Shown one piece after another: positions 1 to 6,298 of a stretch of 9,766 bases of DNA. The stretch covers positions 1 through 9,766 of the forward strand of contig JACQUS010000164.1 of NCBI GenBank assembly GCA_016210125.1. Direction: 5' to 3'. Both the position numbers and the translations under genes were made by a program. The notes below the pieces were generated by a model that made no database searches, had not been told where the DNA came from, and worked only from the letters and a program-made list of their open reading frames with translations. Position 1 is the stretch's first letter. Each line of letters opens with the position of its first letter. The DNA is from Chloroflexota bacterium (GTDB lineage Bacteria; Chloroflexota; UBA6077; FW602-bin22; JACQUS01).

Positions 1-2
1 AG

Positions 3-326
3 CTCTACGAGGTGGCCAAGAACCTGGCGCTGACGCACCACATCTACACGGTGATCGTCCTGCAGATGAACCTCGAGAAGTGGAAGGCCCTGCCGGCCGA
101 CCTCCAGCAGGCCATCACGGAGGCGGCCAAGGAGGGCTCGAAGGCCAATCGCGAGCGCGCCAAGACCGAGAACGAGAAGGCCATCGACATCATGAAGAAC
201 GCCGGGGTGGCGACGACGAACCCGGACATCGCGAAGTTCCGCACCGAGGCCGAGAAGGTGCACAAGCAGTTCTCGGCCCAGGTCGGGCCCGACCTGCTCA
301 AGCAGGTCCAGGACGCGGCGAAGTAG
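3..326 (+). CDS. TRAP transporter substrate-binding protein, DctP type (C-terminal part)
   Basis: This is the 3' end of a periplasmic receptor of a tripartite ATP-independent periplasmic (TRAP) transporter, which binds a carboxylate-type ligand and passes it to a DctQM permease. The reading frame is open from base 3 to a TAG stop and gives 107 residues, so roughly the first two thirds lie off the left edge. The family pattern is clear: LYEVAKNLALTHHIYT, then NLEKWKALPADLQQAI, a long charged helix (AAKEGSKANRERAKTENEKA), then a Gly-containing turn (MKNAGVATT) and the closing helices that end in LLKQVQDAAK. This Lys/Glu-rich C-terminal helical bundle is typical of DctP proteins. A GTG at base 12 is inside the gene and is not the start. 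A palindrome begins 21 nt after the stop. The ligand cannot be predicted from this fragment, and the permease genes are not seen downstream. Confidence 0.88.
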   Translation, partial: LYEVAKNLALTHHIYTVIVLQMNLEKWKALPADLQQAITEAAKEGSKANRERAKTENEKAIDIMKNAGVATTNPDIAKFRTEAEKVHKQFSAQVGPDLLKQVQDAAK

Positions 327-347
327 TCCGCTGACCTCACCCCCTCG

Positions 348-378
348 GTCCCCCTCTCCGCCGCGCGGAGAGGGGGAC
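348..378. terminator. GC-rich palindrome after the DctP gene; possible terminator or dispersed intergenic repeat
   Basis: A perfect 13-bp inverted repeat, GTCCCCCTCTCCG (348-360) and CGGAGAGGGGGAC (366-378), encloses the 5-nt loop CCGCG. Pairing can extend imperfectly outwards into the flanking CCCC and GGGG runs. It lies between the convergent ends of the DctP gene (stop 326) and the Kelch gene (stop 455), so it could stop transcription from both sides. There is no T-tract, so it is not a classical intrinsic terminator. A related palindrome sits at 9690-9714, which suggests a dispersed repeat family. The remaining bases of the 327-454 gap show no gene. Confidence 0.5.
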
Positions 379-454
379 TCGGGGCGGGCGCGGCCGTCCT
401 CGGCATAGCCTGATAATGTGGCGGCCCGGCGCCAAGGCGAGCCAGTCCGCCGTG

Positions 455-1603
455 CTAGGGCCGCATTGTGGCTTCCTCTACGGTAGCCAAGTACCCCCTG
501 CTCGGCTCACCGCCGGGCGCATAACCACCAATGGCGTAGATCTTCCCATTGCTCGCGGCCACGAGCCCCAGCCCGGCGCGAGCTGTGGGCATGCTCGTGC
601 GCGTGGCCCACGTGTTCGCTACGGGGTCGTATTCCTCGGCAGTAGCCAGCGCTCCGCCTCTGTATCCCCCGATCGCATAGAGCTTGCCGTTGGATGCGGT
701 TACCACGCCAAGGACACTCCGTGCCGTTGGCATGCTGGCCCGCGTCACCCACGCATTCCGCACGGGATCGTATTCTTCGACGGTTGGAAGATCGACGCTA
801 CTCCCTCCGCCAATCACGTAGATCTTACCGTTGGGTGCCTCCGCTGCGCCCGGGCCGCCACGACCAGTGGGCATAATGAGACGTCTCTCCCACGTATCCG
901 TCGCTGGGTCGTAGGCTTCAACCGTAGGAAGCCCGGTCCCCTGTCGTATGTCGCAGCAACCGCCGATGGCGTAGATCTTGCCGTCGCTGGCGGCGACGAG
1001 CGCGAGGAGCGACCGGCCGCTGGGCATCGGAGCACGAGGTCTCCACGCGTCCGTCGCTGGATCGTACTCCTCGACCGTCGTGAGATGAGGGCCATAGCCC
1101 GGCGGGCAGCAGCCGCCGATGGCGTAGATCTTCCCGTTCGCCGCTGCTACCGCCGCCAAATTTGATCGCGCTGTCGGCATCGGAGCGCGAGCCCGCCAGG
1201 TGTCCGTCTCGGGATCGTACTCCTCGACCGTCGCCTGACGGCCTTGGCCGTAGTTCCCGCCGCCGATGGCGTAAATCTTACGGTTGCCGCCGTCAGCGAC
1301 CCCCATGCCCCCGCGTCCCGTCGGCATGTTGGACCGCGTAGCCCAGACCGGATCGGAGACGGGTGTCGGCGTTGGCGTAAAGAGGACTTGCGGCGGAGTC
1401 GGCGGCGGTCGTCCATCTCTCGCCACTACCGGCAAGTAGCTGCGGAAGCCCAAGCCATCCGACACGAGCTGCGCGGCGATGCCCTGCTCTCCCAAGAGGA
1501 TCAGCGCTGCCGATAGGGAGAGGACGATGATGGCCGCCCAAGCGCCTCGCCTAAACCCCCGGCGGTCACGTTCGTCGTGCCCGCCGGCCCAGCGCTCTTC
1601 CAC
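455..1603 (-). CDS. Secreted or membrane-anchored six-repeat Kelch beta-propeller protein
   Basis: The 382-residue protein starts at GTG 1603, 17 nt after the stop of the small gene, behind a weak GGTGAG site. Residues 1-20 are charged and contain DRRGFRRG, resembling a twin-arginine motif. Residues 21-38 are hydrophobic (AWAAIIVLSLSAALILLG), so it is exported or anchored. A YLPVV motif (56-60) and a Pro/Thr linker including TPTPTP (about 66-81) follow. The rest is six Kelch units beginning at MP in residues 93, 142, 193, 244, 291 and 338, each with MPxxR, a K-I/L-Y-x-I-GG strand and, in the first five, an EYDPxxxxW-type strand. Unit 6 stops at ATVEEATMRP and lacks this last strand, while residues 84-91 (DPVWATRS) just before unit 1 supply one, so a six-bladed propeller closed by its N-terminus is likely. 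Kelch propellers usually bind proteins or sugars. No catalytic residues (for example of galactose oxidase) are recognisable, so the function is unknown. Vicinal Cys pairs occur in units 2 and 3. Confidence 0.88.
   Translation of the reverse strand: MEERWAGGHDERDRRGFRRGAWAAIIVLSLSAALILLGEQGIAAQLVSDGLGFRSYLPVVARDGRPPPTPPQVLFTPTPTPVSDPVWATRSNMPTGRGGMGVADGGNRKIYAIGGGNYGQGRQATVEEYDPETDTWRARAPMPTARSNLAAVAAANGKIYAIGGCCPPGYGPHLTTVEEYDPATDAWRPRAPMPSGRSLLALVAASDGKIYAIGGCCDIRQGTGLPTVEAYDPATDTWERRLIMPTGRGGPGAAEAPNGKIYVIGGGSSVDLPTVEEYDPVRNAWVTRASMPTARSVLGVVTASNGKLYAIGGYRGGALATAEEYDPVANTWATRTSMPTARAGLGLVAASNGKIYAIGGYAPGGEPSRGYLATVEEATMRP
473..1327 (-). repeat. Six imperfect tandem repeats encoding Kelch blades
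   Basis: Six coding repeats of about 141-153 nt each run through the Kelch gene. Recurring plus-strand words such as GGCGTAGATCTTGCCGT and TCGTACTCCTCGACCGTCG mark each unit. Spacing between the MP residues is 49, 51, 51, 47 and 47 codons. The copies have diverged at the DNA level, so the array looks like an old propeller duplication, not a recent expansion. Confidence 0.8.
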
Positions 1604-1620
1604 GATGAAGTCTCACCCAC

Positions 1621-1854
1621 CTAGCACGGCGGCGGCGTGGCGAGCTCGACGTACTTCCAAGCCTGCTCGCCGACACCTGAGCCGACCTTTACCCACAAGC
1701 GATTGAGCGCGGTGTCCACGTAGAGTGCGGCGACGGGCTTATCCGTAACCGGATCGCAGTAGCTAAGCCCTTGGCCGGACTGCGTGACGACGCCGGCCCC
1801 GAACGTGATGTTGCCTAGGCTCTCCGGGAAAGTATTGCACGTGCAGTCGGCCAC
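1621..1854 (-). CDS. Small Cys-containing protein of unknown function, upstream of and probably coupled to the Kelch gene
   Basis: I do not recognise this gene as a named family. It encodes 77 residues from a GTG at 1854 to TAG at 1621. The start is chosen because AGGAAGAGGG sits 5 nt upstream; the next candidate in frame (GTG at 1890) has no ribosome binding site. The protein begins MADCTCNTFPESLG, continues with a Gly/Val/Thr-rich segment, then SYCDPVTDKPVAALYVDTAL and RLWVKVGSG before WKYVELATPPPC. Cys residues are at 4, 6, 33 and 77; there is no signal peptide or membrane segment. The LYVDTALNRLWVKVGSG...W pattern resembles the short beta-hairpin motifs seen in phage tail-fibre and receptor-binding proteins, but that is a resemblance by eye only. 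It ends 17 nt before the Kelch start on the same strand, so the two are probably one transcript. The same frame is open further upstream to 2748, but that part is antisense to the dipeptidase and has an Arg/Ser-rich composition unlike a real protein. Confidence 0.6.
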   Translation of the reverse strand: MADCTCNTFPESLGNITFGAGVVTQSGQGLSYCDPVTDKPVAALYVDTALNRLWVKVGSGVGEQAWKYVELATPPPC

Positions 1855-1859
1855 TGCTG

Positions 1860-1869
1860 CCCTCTTCCT
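1860..1869 (-). promoter_or_regulatory. Ribosome binding site fixing the start of the 77-residue gene
   Basis: On the minus strand AGGAAGAGGG ends 5 nt before GTG 1854. This purine-rich site separates the likely true gene from the long spurious frame that continues upstream. Confidence 0.55.
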
Positions 1870-1915
1870 GCCCTTATCCCCTGTCGTCACGCGGCAGGCA
1901 CGCGAAAGTGGCTTG

Positions 1916-1940
1916 ATTCTACCCCCCACTCGCTTGTCAA
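1916..1940 (-). promoter_or_regulatory. Weak candidate promoter for the small protein/Kelch pair
   Basis: On the minus strand a perfect TTGACA (1940-1935) and a near-consensus TAGAAT (1921-1916) lie 62-86 nt upstream of the GTG at 1854. The spacer is only 13 nt, well short of the usual 16-18, so at most one of the boxes is likely to be used as drawn. It lies back to back with the dipeptidase promoter. Confidence 0.3.
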
Positions 1941-1965
1941 GAGCTAGCGACGCGCTCCCCCGCCG

Positions 1966-1995
1966 TTGACAGTCGGCCCGCGCCGCCCGTACCAT
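1966..1995 (+). promoter_or_regulatory. Sigma70-like promoter for the dipeptidase gene
   Basis: TTGACA (1966-1971) and TACCAT (1990-1995, four of six matches to TATAAT) are separated by 18 nt. A transcript starting near 2002 would have a leader of about 45 nt before the ATG at 2048. The perfect -35 box in this otherwise GC-rich stretch makes it the best promoter in the window. Confidence 0.6.
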
Positions 1996-2047
1996 CGCCG
2001 CACGACGCACCGACCAGCCGCGTCGATTCCGCCCGAGGTCCGCCCGT

Positions 2048-3121
2048 ATGACCCCCCTCGCCCTGACACCTGCCCAGGAACAGCGGGCGCAGGCCCTGCA
2101 CGCCCGCGCGCTCGTCGTCGCCGGGCACACCGACTTCATCGCCGCCGATGTCATCGACCAGCGCAGCCAGGGCCGGCGCGCGGTCATGGTCGAGCGCCAC
2201 CTGCCCACCTGGCAGCAGGGCTGCGTGAGCGCCATCTGCGACCACGTCGGCGGCGACGGCCCGTACTTCGACAGCTTCCCTACACGCCAGGTCCTCCCGG
2301 CGACGCGCCTAGCGCTGGCCCTGCACGGCCTCGACGCGCTGCACGAGGACGTCGCCGAGTCGGGCGGCCGCCTGGCGCTGGCGACGCGCGCCGAGCAGCT
2401 CCCGGCCGCCAAGGCCGCCGGGCAGGTGGCCATCGTGGCCTGCCTCGAAGGGGCCATGCCCATCGAGGAGGACCTCGCCCTCCTGCGCACCTTCCACCGG
2501 CTCGGCATCCGCTGCATCGGGCTCACCTGGAACCACCGCAACGCCCTCGGCGACGGCATCGGCGCGGCGACCGCGAGCGGCCTGACCCAGTTCGGCGTCG
2601 CCGCGGTCAGGGAGATGCAGCGCCTGGGCATCACGGTCGATGTCTCGCACCTCAACGACGCCGGCACGTGCCACGTGCTCGACGTCGCCACGAGGCCAGT
2701 CGTCGCCTCGCACTCGAACGCGTATGCGCTCTGCGCGCACCCGCGCAACCTGAAGGACGACCTGATCCGCGGTATCGCCGCCAGCGGCGGGCTGATCGGC
2801 GTCCACGCGCTGCAGATGCTCGTTACGTCGAGTCCGCCGCCGACGCTCGACCAGCTCCTCGACCACGTCGACTATCTGGTGCGGCTGGCCGGCGCGGACC
2901 ACGTGGCCATCGGCCCCGACCTGATGGAAACCTGGCCTGTGGACCTCTACCTGCGCACGAGCATGCGCGGGATGGAGTACGTCTACCCGCCAGAGTTCGA
3001 CACGCTGGGCAAGCTGCCGAACATCACCCGCGGGCTGGTGCAGCGCGGCTACGGCGATGAGGACATCGCCAAGATCCTCGGCGGCAACTGGCTGCGCGTC
3101 TTCGAGCAGACCTGGGCCTAG
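2048..3121 (+). CDS. Membrane dipeptidase, peptidase family M19 (renal dipeptidase type)
   Basis: This 357-residue zinc hydrolase family cleaves dipeptides, including D-amino-acid-containing ones, and some members act on related amides. The ATG at 2048 is supported by GAGGT 8 nt upstream and a promoter. The M19 metal ligands can be followed in order: H27 and D29 in AGHTD, E134 in ACLEGA (bridging Glu), H201 in VDVSHLND, H222 in ASHSNA, and D291 in IGPDLM. Length, the GLTWNHRN segment (158-165) and the ending GGNWLRVFE also fit. Differences from the usual form are AGHTD where DGHND is common, and IGPDLM where IGSDFDG is common, so the specificity may not be that of classical dipeptidases. There is no signal peptide, suggesting a cytoplasmic enzyme despite the family name. 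It converges on the minus-strand amidohydrolase with a 12-nt gap that holds no obvious terminator. Confidence 0.92.
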   Translation: MTPLALTPAQEQRAQALHARALVVAGHTDFIAADVIDQRSQGRRAVMVERHLPTWQQGCVSAICDHVGGDGPYFDSFPTRQVLPATRLALALHGLDALHEDVAESGGRLALATRAEQLPAAKAAGQVAIVACLEGAMPIEEDLALLRTFHRLGIRCIGLTWNHRNALGDGIGAATASGLTQFGVAAVREMQRLGITVDVSHLNDAGTCHVLDVATRPVVASHSNAYALCAHPRNLKDDLIRGIAASGGLIGVHALQMLVTSSPPPTLDQLLDHVDYLVRLAGADHVAIGPDLMETWPVDLYLRTSMRGMEYVYPPEFDTLGKLPNITRGLVQRGYGDEDIAKILGGNWLRVFEQTWA

Positions 3122-3133
3122 GGCAGGCGACTG

Positions 3134-4588
3134 CTAGGCATCGCCCGCGCTGAAGTAGGCGCGATGGATGTGCGCCTCGTGCTCGCGGGCGAAGGCGAAC
3201 AGCGCGCGGTTGCGCTCGGTCAGGCGCTCGGCCAGCCGCCGCGCTTCGGCCAGGATGGCCGGCTCGTCCACGGTGGCGACGCGCCCGCCCTGCACCACCA
3301 TCTCACCATTGACGACGACTGTCTCGACCGCCGCGCCACGCTCGCAGTAGACGAGCTGGTCGACGAGGTCGTTCAGGGGCGTCAGTGCCGGCGAGTCCGC
3401 CCCGAGGATCACGAGGTCGGCGCGCCGGCCCACAGCCAGGGCGCCGACCCCGCCGGCGAGCTGGGCCACCGTCGCGCCGCCGTGCGTCGCCAGCCGCAGC
3501 ACGTCGCGCGGCCGCAGCCACTGCGCGTAGTCGGTCGTGTGGACGGTGTGCAGCGCAGCGGCGAGGCGCATGGCCTCGAACATCGCGTGATTGCCACCGG
3601 AGTAGCCGTCGGTGCCCAGCCCGACGGGGATGCCGGCGCGCAGGTATGCGGGCACGGGGGCGATGCCGCTGCCCAGGTTCAGGTTGCTCATCGGGTTGTG
3701 GGCGATGGCCGCGCCGGTACGCGCGACGGTGGCGATGTCGTCGGGCGTGAGCCAGACGGCGTGCGCCAGCGAGACGCGCGGGGAGAGAAAGCCGAGCCGG
3801 GCGAGGTACGCCACGACCGACCCGCCGTAGAGCCGCTGCGACACCACCGGCTGGATGCGCGTCTCCAGCAGGTGCGTCTGGATACCGAGATCCAGCTCGG
3901 CGGCGAGGTCGCGGCAGCCGGCGAGCAGCGCGTCGCTACAGCGGTGCGGCGCCGATGGCCCGACCATCGCCGTGATGCGGCCCGCGGCGCCGTGCCAGCG
4001 GCGGGCGAACTCGCGGCAGAGCGCCAGGCCGTCCTCGGCGCTCGGCGCTCGGTTGCCCTCGACCCACGCGCGGGTGGCCGCGGGCAGGGCCGCGCCGCCG
4101 TCCGGCAGGTCGACAGTCGCCGGGCGGTCGGCGACCATCGGCGCGATGACGGCGCGGACGCCCACGTCGCGGTAGGCTCGCGCCACGGCGTCGAGCCCCT
4201 CGAGGCCCAGCGGGACCATGAGCACGAGGGTGGTCGTCCCGGTGCGCAACGCCTCGATAGCTCCGAGCATGGCCGTGACGTAGCAGTCCTCGGGTGTCCA
4301 GTCAGCCCCGCCGGCGATGCGGTAGAGCATCCAGGCCTCGACCGGCAGGTAGCGCACGCGTCCCTTCAGAGGCAGGTTGTGGACGTGGGTGTGGGCGTTG
4401 ACGAAGCCGGGCAGCACGATCTTGCCAGCGGCGTCGAGCTCCGTATCGCCCGGCCCCGGCGGTGGCAGCGGCTGGCCACGCGGCGCCAGCCTGGCGATGC
4501 GGCCACCCTCGACGACCAGATCGACCTCGCGGGGCACGAAGTGCCCCTGCTCCTCCGTCAGGACGAGGCCGTTGCAGATGTACAGCAT
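3134..4588 (-). CDS. Amidohydrolase of the cytosine deaminase / chlorohydrolase (ATZ/TRZ) group
   Basis: The 484-residue protein is a metal-dependent TIM-barrel hydrolase of the group that includes TrzN, AtzA, 8-oxoguanine deaminase and S-adenosylhomocysteine deaminase; these remove amino or other leaving groups from N-heterocycles. The N-terminal beta-sandwich strand (LYICNGLVLTEEQ) leads to LPGFVNAHTHVHN, with metal ligands H66 and H68. Others follow: H239 with catalytic E242 in QTHLLET, H276 in LAHAVWL and D327 in LGTDGY. The HNPMSNLNLGSG segment (297-308) and the C-terminal sandwich (VGRRADLVILG, VVVNGEMVVQGG) are typical. The ATG at 4588 has AGAGGA 5 nt upstream, and this site touches the TAG stop of the hydantoinase B gene 9 nt away, implying translational coupling. 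The substrate is unresolved: the group is broad and nothing here fixes it. Confidence 0.9.
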   Translation of the reverse strand: MLYICNGLVLTEEQGHFVPREVDLVVEGGRIARLAPRGQPLPPPGPGDTELDAAGKIVLPGFVNAHTHVHNLPLKGRVRYLPVEAWMLYRIAGGADWTPEDCYVTAMLGAIEALRTGTTTLVLMVPLGLEGLDAVARAYRDVGVRAVIAPMVADRPATVDLPDGGAALPAATRAWVEGNRAPSAEDGLALCREFARRWHGAAGRITAMVGPSAPHRCSDALLAGCRDLAAELDLGIQTHLLETRIQPVVSQRLYGGSVVAYLARLGFLSPRVSLAHAVWLTPDDIATVARTGAAIAHNPMSNLNLGSGIAPVPAYLRAGIPVGLGTDGYSGGNHAMFEAMRLAAALHTVHTTDYAQWLRPRDVLRLATHGGATVAQLAGGVGALAVGRRADLVILGADSPALTPLNDLVDQLVYCERGAAVETVVVNGEMVVQGGRVATVDEPAILAEARRLAERLTERNRALFAFAREHEAHIHRAYFSAGDA

Positions 4589-4597
4589 GACTATCCT

Positions 4598-6253
4598 CTA
4601 AAGCTGCGCGAGGCCGTAGACCTCACATGCTGCCGCCGGGCTGACGACGCCGCTGCGCACGTCGGCGCATACCAGCGCCGGGTCGCGCTGGCGGGGATCG
4701 CCGTAGCCGCCGCCGCCGGCGTAGCGCAGGGCGACGACGTCGCCCGGCTGCAGCACCGCGCGGCCCTTGCGCGGCAGGTTCGCCTGCCGACTCACGAGCT
4801 GCACGTCCACGCACGCCCCGGGCCGTCCACCGCGCAGGCCGCGCGCCGGGTGCCGCCCGCGGTCGGAGAGGACCGACAGCGTGACCGGCTGGTCTCCGCT
4901 CACCTGGACGATGATCTCCTGCCCGTACCCGCCGCGCCAGGTGCCGGGGCCGCCGGAGTCGGGGCGGACCTGCTTGGCCCAGACGGTCAGTGGGGTCAGG
5001 CTCTCCATCACCTCGATGGAGGCGCACGCGCTGTTGGTCGGGAAGGGCGTGCAGGGTAGGCCGTCGGCCGTGGGCCGCGCGCCCATACCGCCATTGGCGA
5101 AGAGGGTGAACTGGAAGCGCTCTCCGTGCCGCCCGACACCGCTGAAGACCGTCCGGAAGGCCGGCGCACTGCCGGAGTCGGCGATGACGCGCTCGGGCAG
5201 GGCCTGGAACAGCGCCTCGAGGATCGCGCTGCTCAGCACCTGGCCCACGAGGTGCCGCGCGTTGACCGGCGCAGGGAAGCGCGGATTGACCAGGCAGCCC
5301 TCCGGCGCGACGACCTGGATAGGCCGGTACGCGCCCTCGTTCTTGGGCGTCTCCGGGTCGAGCACGCACTTCACCGGGTAGATGCTATAGGCGCGCGTGA
5401 ACACGAGCACGCAGTTGAGGCCGCGGTCCACCTGCGGCGAGGTGCCGGCGTAGTCGATGCACAGCTCGTCGTCGTGCACGGTGACCGCGCAGGCGATGCG
5501 CAGCGGCTCGTCGTAGCCGTCGAGCTGCACGGCCGAGCGATACGTGCCGTCGGGCAGCGCGCGAATCGCGGCGCGCATCGCCGCCTCGGCCCGCGCCTGG
5601 AGGGCTACGCTCAGCGCGCGCAGGTCGCGGATATCGCGGTCCTCGAGCATCTCGATCAGCCGCCGCGTCAGCACCTCGCCGGCGGCGACCTGCGCGTGCA
5701 GGTCGCCGATCGCCTGGTCGGGCACGCGCGAGTTGGCGCGGTACAGCTCGATCAGGTCGCGGTTGAGCGCGCCCGCTCGGTACAGCCACAGCGGCGGGAT
5801 GCCCAGGCCTTCCTCGAAGACCTCACGACAGTCCGCTGACCACAGCGCGCCGCCGATGTCGGGCGAGTGCGCGATACTGCCGGCGAAGCCCACTAGCTCG
5901 CCGCGGTGGAAGATAGGCATGGCCATGGTGATGTCCGGGCGGTGGCCGGTGGCCAGCCAGGGATCGTTCGTGACGACGACGTCGCCTGGCTGCCAGATGT
6001 CGGGTGGGAAGCGCCGCAGGAGGTGCTTCACCGTGTGCGGCAGGCAGCCGACGAACGAGGGGATGCTAAGGTGGCTCTCGGCCAGCGTGTCGCCCTCAGC
6101 GTCGAGGAGCACGCAAGCGAAATCGTTCGACTCGCGGACGATGGTCGAGAACGACGTGCGCACCAGCGTCGCGGCGGCCTCGTCGGCGCTGGCCGTCAGC
6201 CCATTCCAGAGGATCTCCAGCGTCGCGGCATCGTACACCGTAGCCGGGATCAC
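4598..6253 (-). CDS. Hydantoinase B / oxoprolinase family subunit (HyuB-like)
   Basis: Members of this family form the B subunit of ATP-dependent hydantoinases, N-methylhydantoinases, 5-oxoprolinases and acetone/acetophenone carboxylases, normally with an ATP-binding HyuA partner. The 551-residue length is usual for a separate B subunit. Family landmarks in order are TNDPWLATGHRPD (95-107, commonly NDPY-GGTHLPD), the AHSPDIGG segment (128-135), VFEEGLGIPP (145-154), SGGPGTWRGG (433-442) and AGGGGYGDP (512-520), ending VVSPAAACEVYGL. GTG at 6253 is chosen because GGAGAGG lies just upstream. It is 45 nt after the Amidohydro_2 gene and 9 nt before the deaminase-like gene. No HyuA gene is adjacent, which is odd. 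The ATA in place of GG in the first motif and the missing partner suggest either a partner encoded elsewhere or a diverged function. Confidence 0.92.
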   Translation of the reverse strand: MIPATVYDAATLEILWNGLTASADEAAATLVRTSFSTIVRESNDFACVLLDAEGDTLAESHLSIPSFVGCLPHTVKHLLRRFPPDIWQPGDVVVTNDPWLATGHRPDITMAMPIFHRGELVGFAGSIAHSPDIGGALWSADCREVFEEGLGIPPLWLYRAGALNRDLIELYRANSRVPDQAIGDLHAQVAAGEVLTRRLIEMLEDRDIRDLRALSVALQARAEAAMRAAIRALPDGTYRSAVQLDGYDEPLRIACAVTVHDDELCIDYAGTSPQVDRGLNCVLVFTRAYSIYPVKCVLDPETPKNEGAYRPIQVVAPEGCLVNPRFPAPVNARHLVGQVLSSAILEALFQALPERVIADSGSAPAFRTVFSGVGRHGERFQFTLFANGGMGARPTADGLPCTPFPTNSACASIEVMESLTPLTVWAKQVRPDSGGPGTWRGGYGQEIIVQVSGDQPVTLSVLSDRGRHPARGLRGGRPGACVDVQLVSRQANLPRKGRAVLQPGDVVALRYAGGGGYGDPRQRDPALVCADVRSGVVSPAAACEVYGLAQL

Positions 6254-6298
6254 CCTGCCTCTCCGCGCCGGGACAGCACACGAGCCCGCGGCCTCATG

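Larger units (their letters stand above)
447..1632. repeat. 13-bp inverted repeat bracketing the Kelch gene
   Basis: CCGCCGTGCTAGG at 447-459 recurs exactly as its reverse complement, CCTAGCACGGCGG, at 1620-1632. On the minus strand the left copy overlaps the TAG stop of the Kelch gene and the right copy overlaps the TAG stop of the small upstream gene; both stops come from the central CTAG. The interval holds exactly one gene. This may be chance in GC-rich DNA or a trace of cassette-like insertion. No target-site duplication is evident. Confidence 0.3.

Noticed and set aside
416..1165. Plus-strand frame of 249 codons opposite the Kelch gene
   Set aside because: Its internal repetition simply mirrors the tandem Kelch repeats on the other strand; it shows no independent motif or ribosome binding site.
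473..1327. The periodic DNA at 473-1327 as a CRISPR array
   Set aside because: The units are about 141-153 nt, diverged, and in frame with Kelch motifs; there are no short identical repeats with unique spacers.
1855..2748. 5' part of the minus-strand frame ending at 1621, as an extension of the small gene
   Set aside because: Upstream of GTG 1854 the translation is rich in Arg, Ser and Ala and lies antisense to the M19 dipeptidase. The ribosome binding site and the composition change both mark 1854 as the start.
1966..3060. Plus-strand frame of 364 codons overlapping the dipeptidase in another frame
   Set aside because: It is composed mainly of Arg, Pro, Ala and His, covers the promoter, and runs alongside the well-supported M19 frame.
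3164..5059. Plus-strand open frame of 631 codons opposite the deaminase-like and HyuB genes
   Set aside because: It spans the boundary of two clear minus-strand genes and has a biased composition (Gly, Asp, Arg, Val, His) without family motifs.
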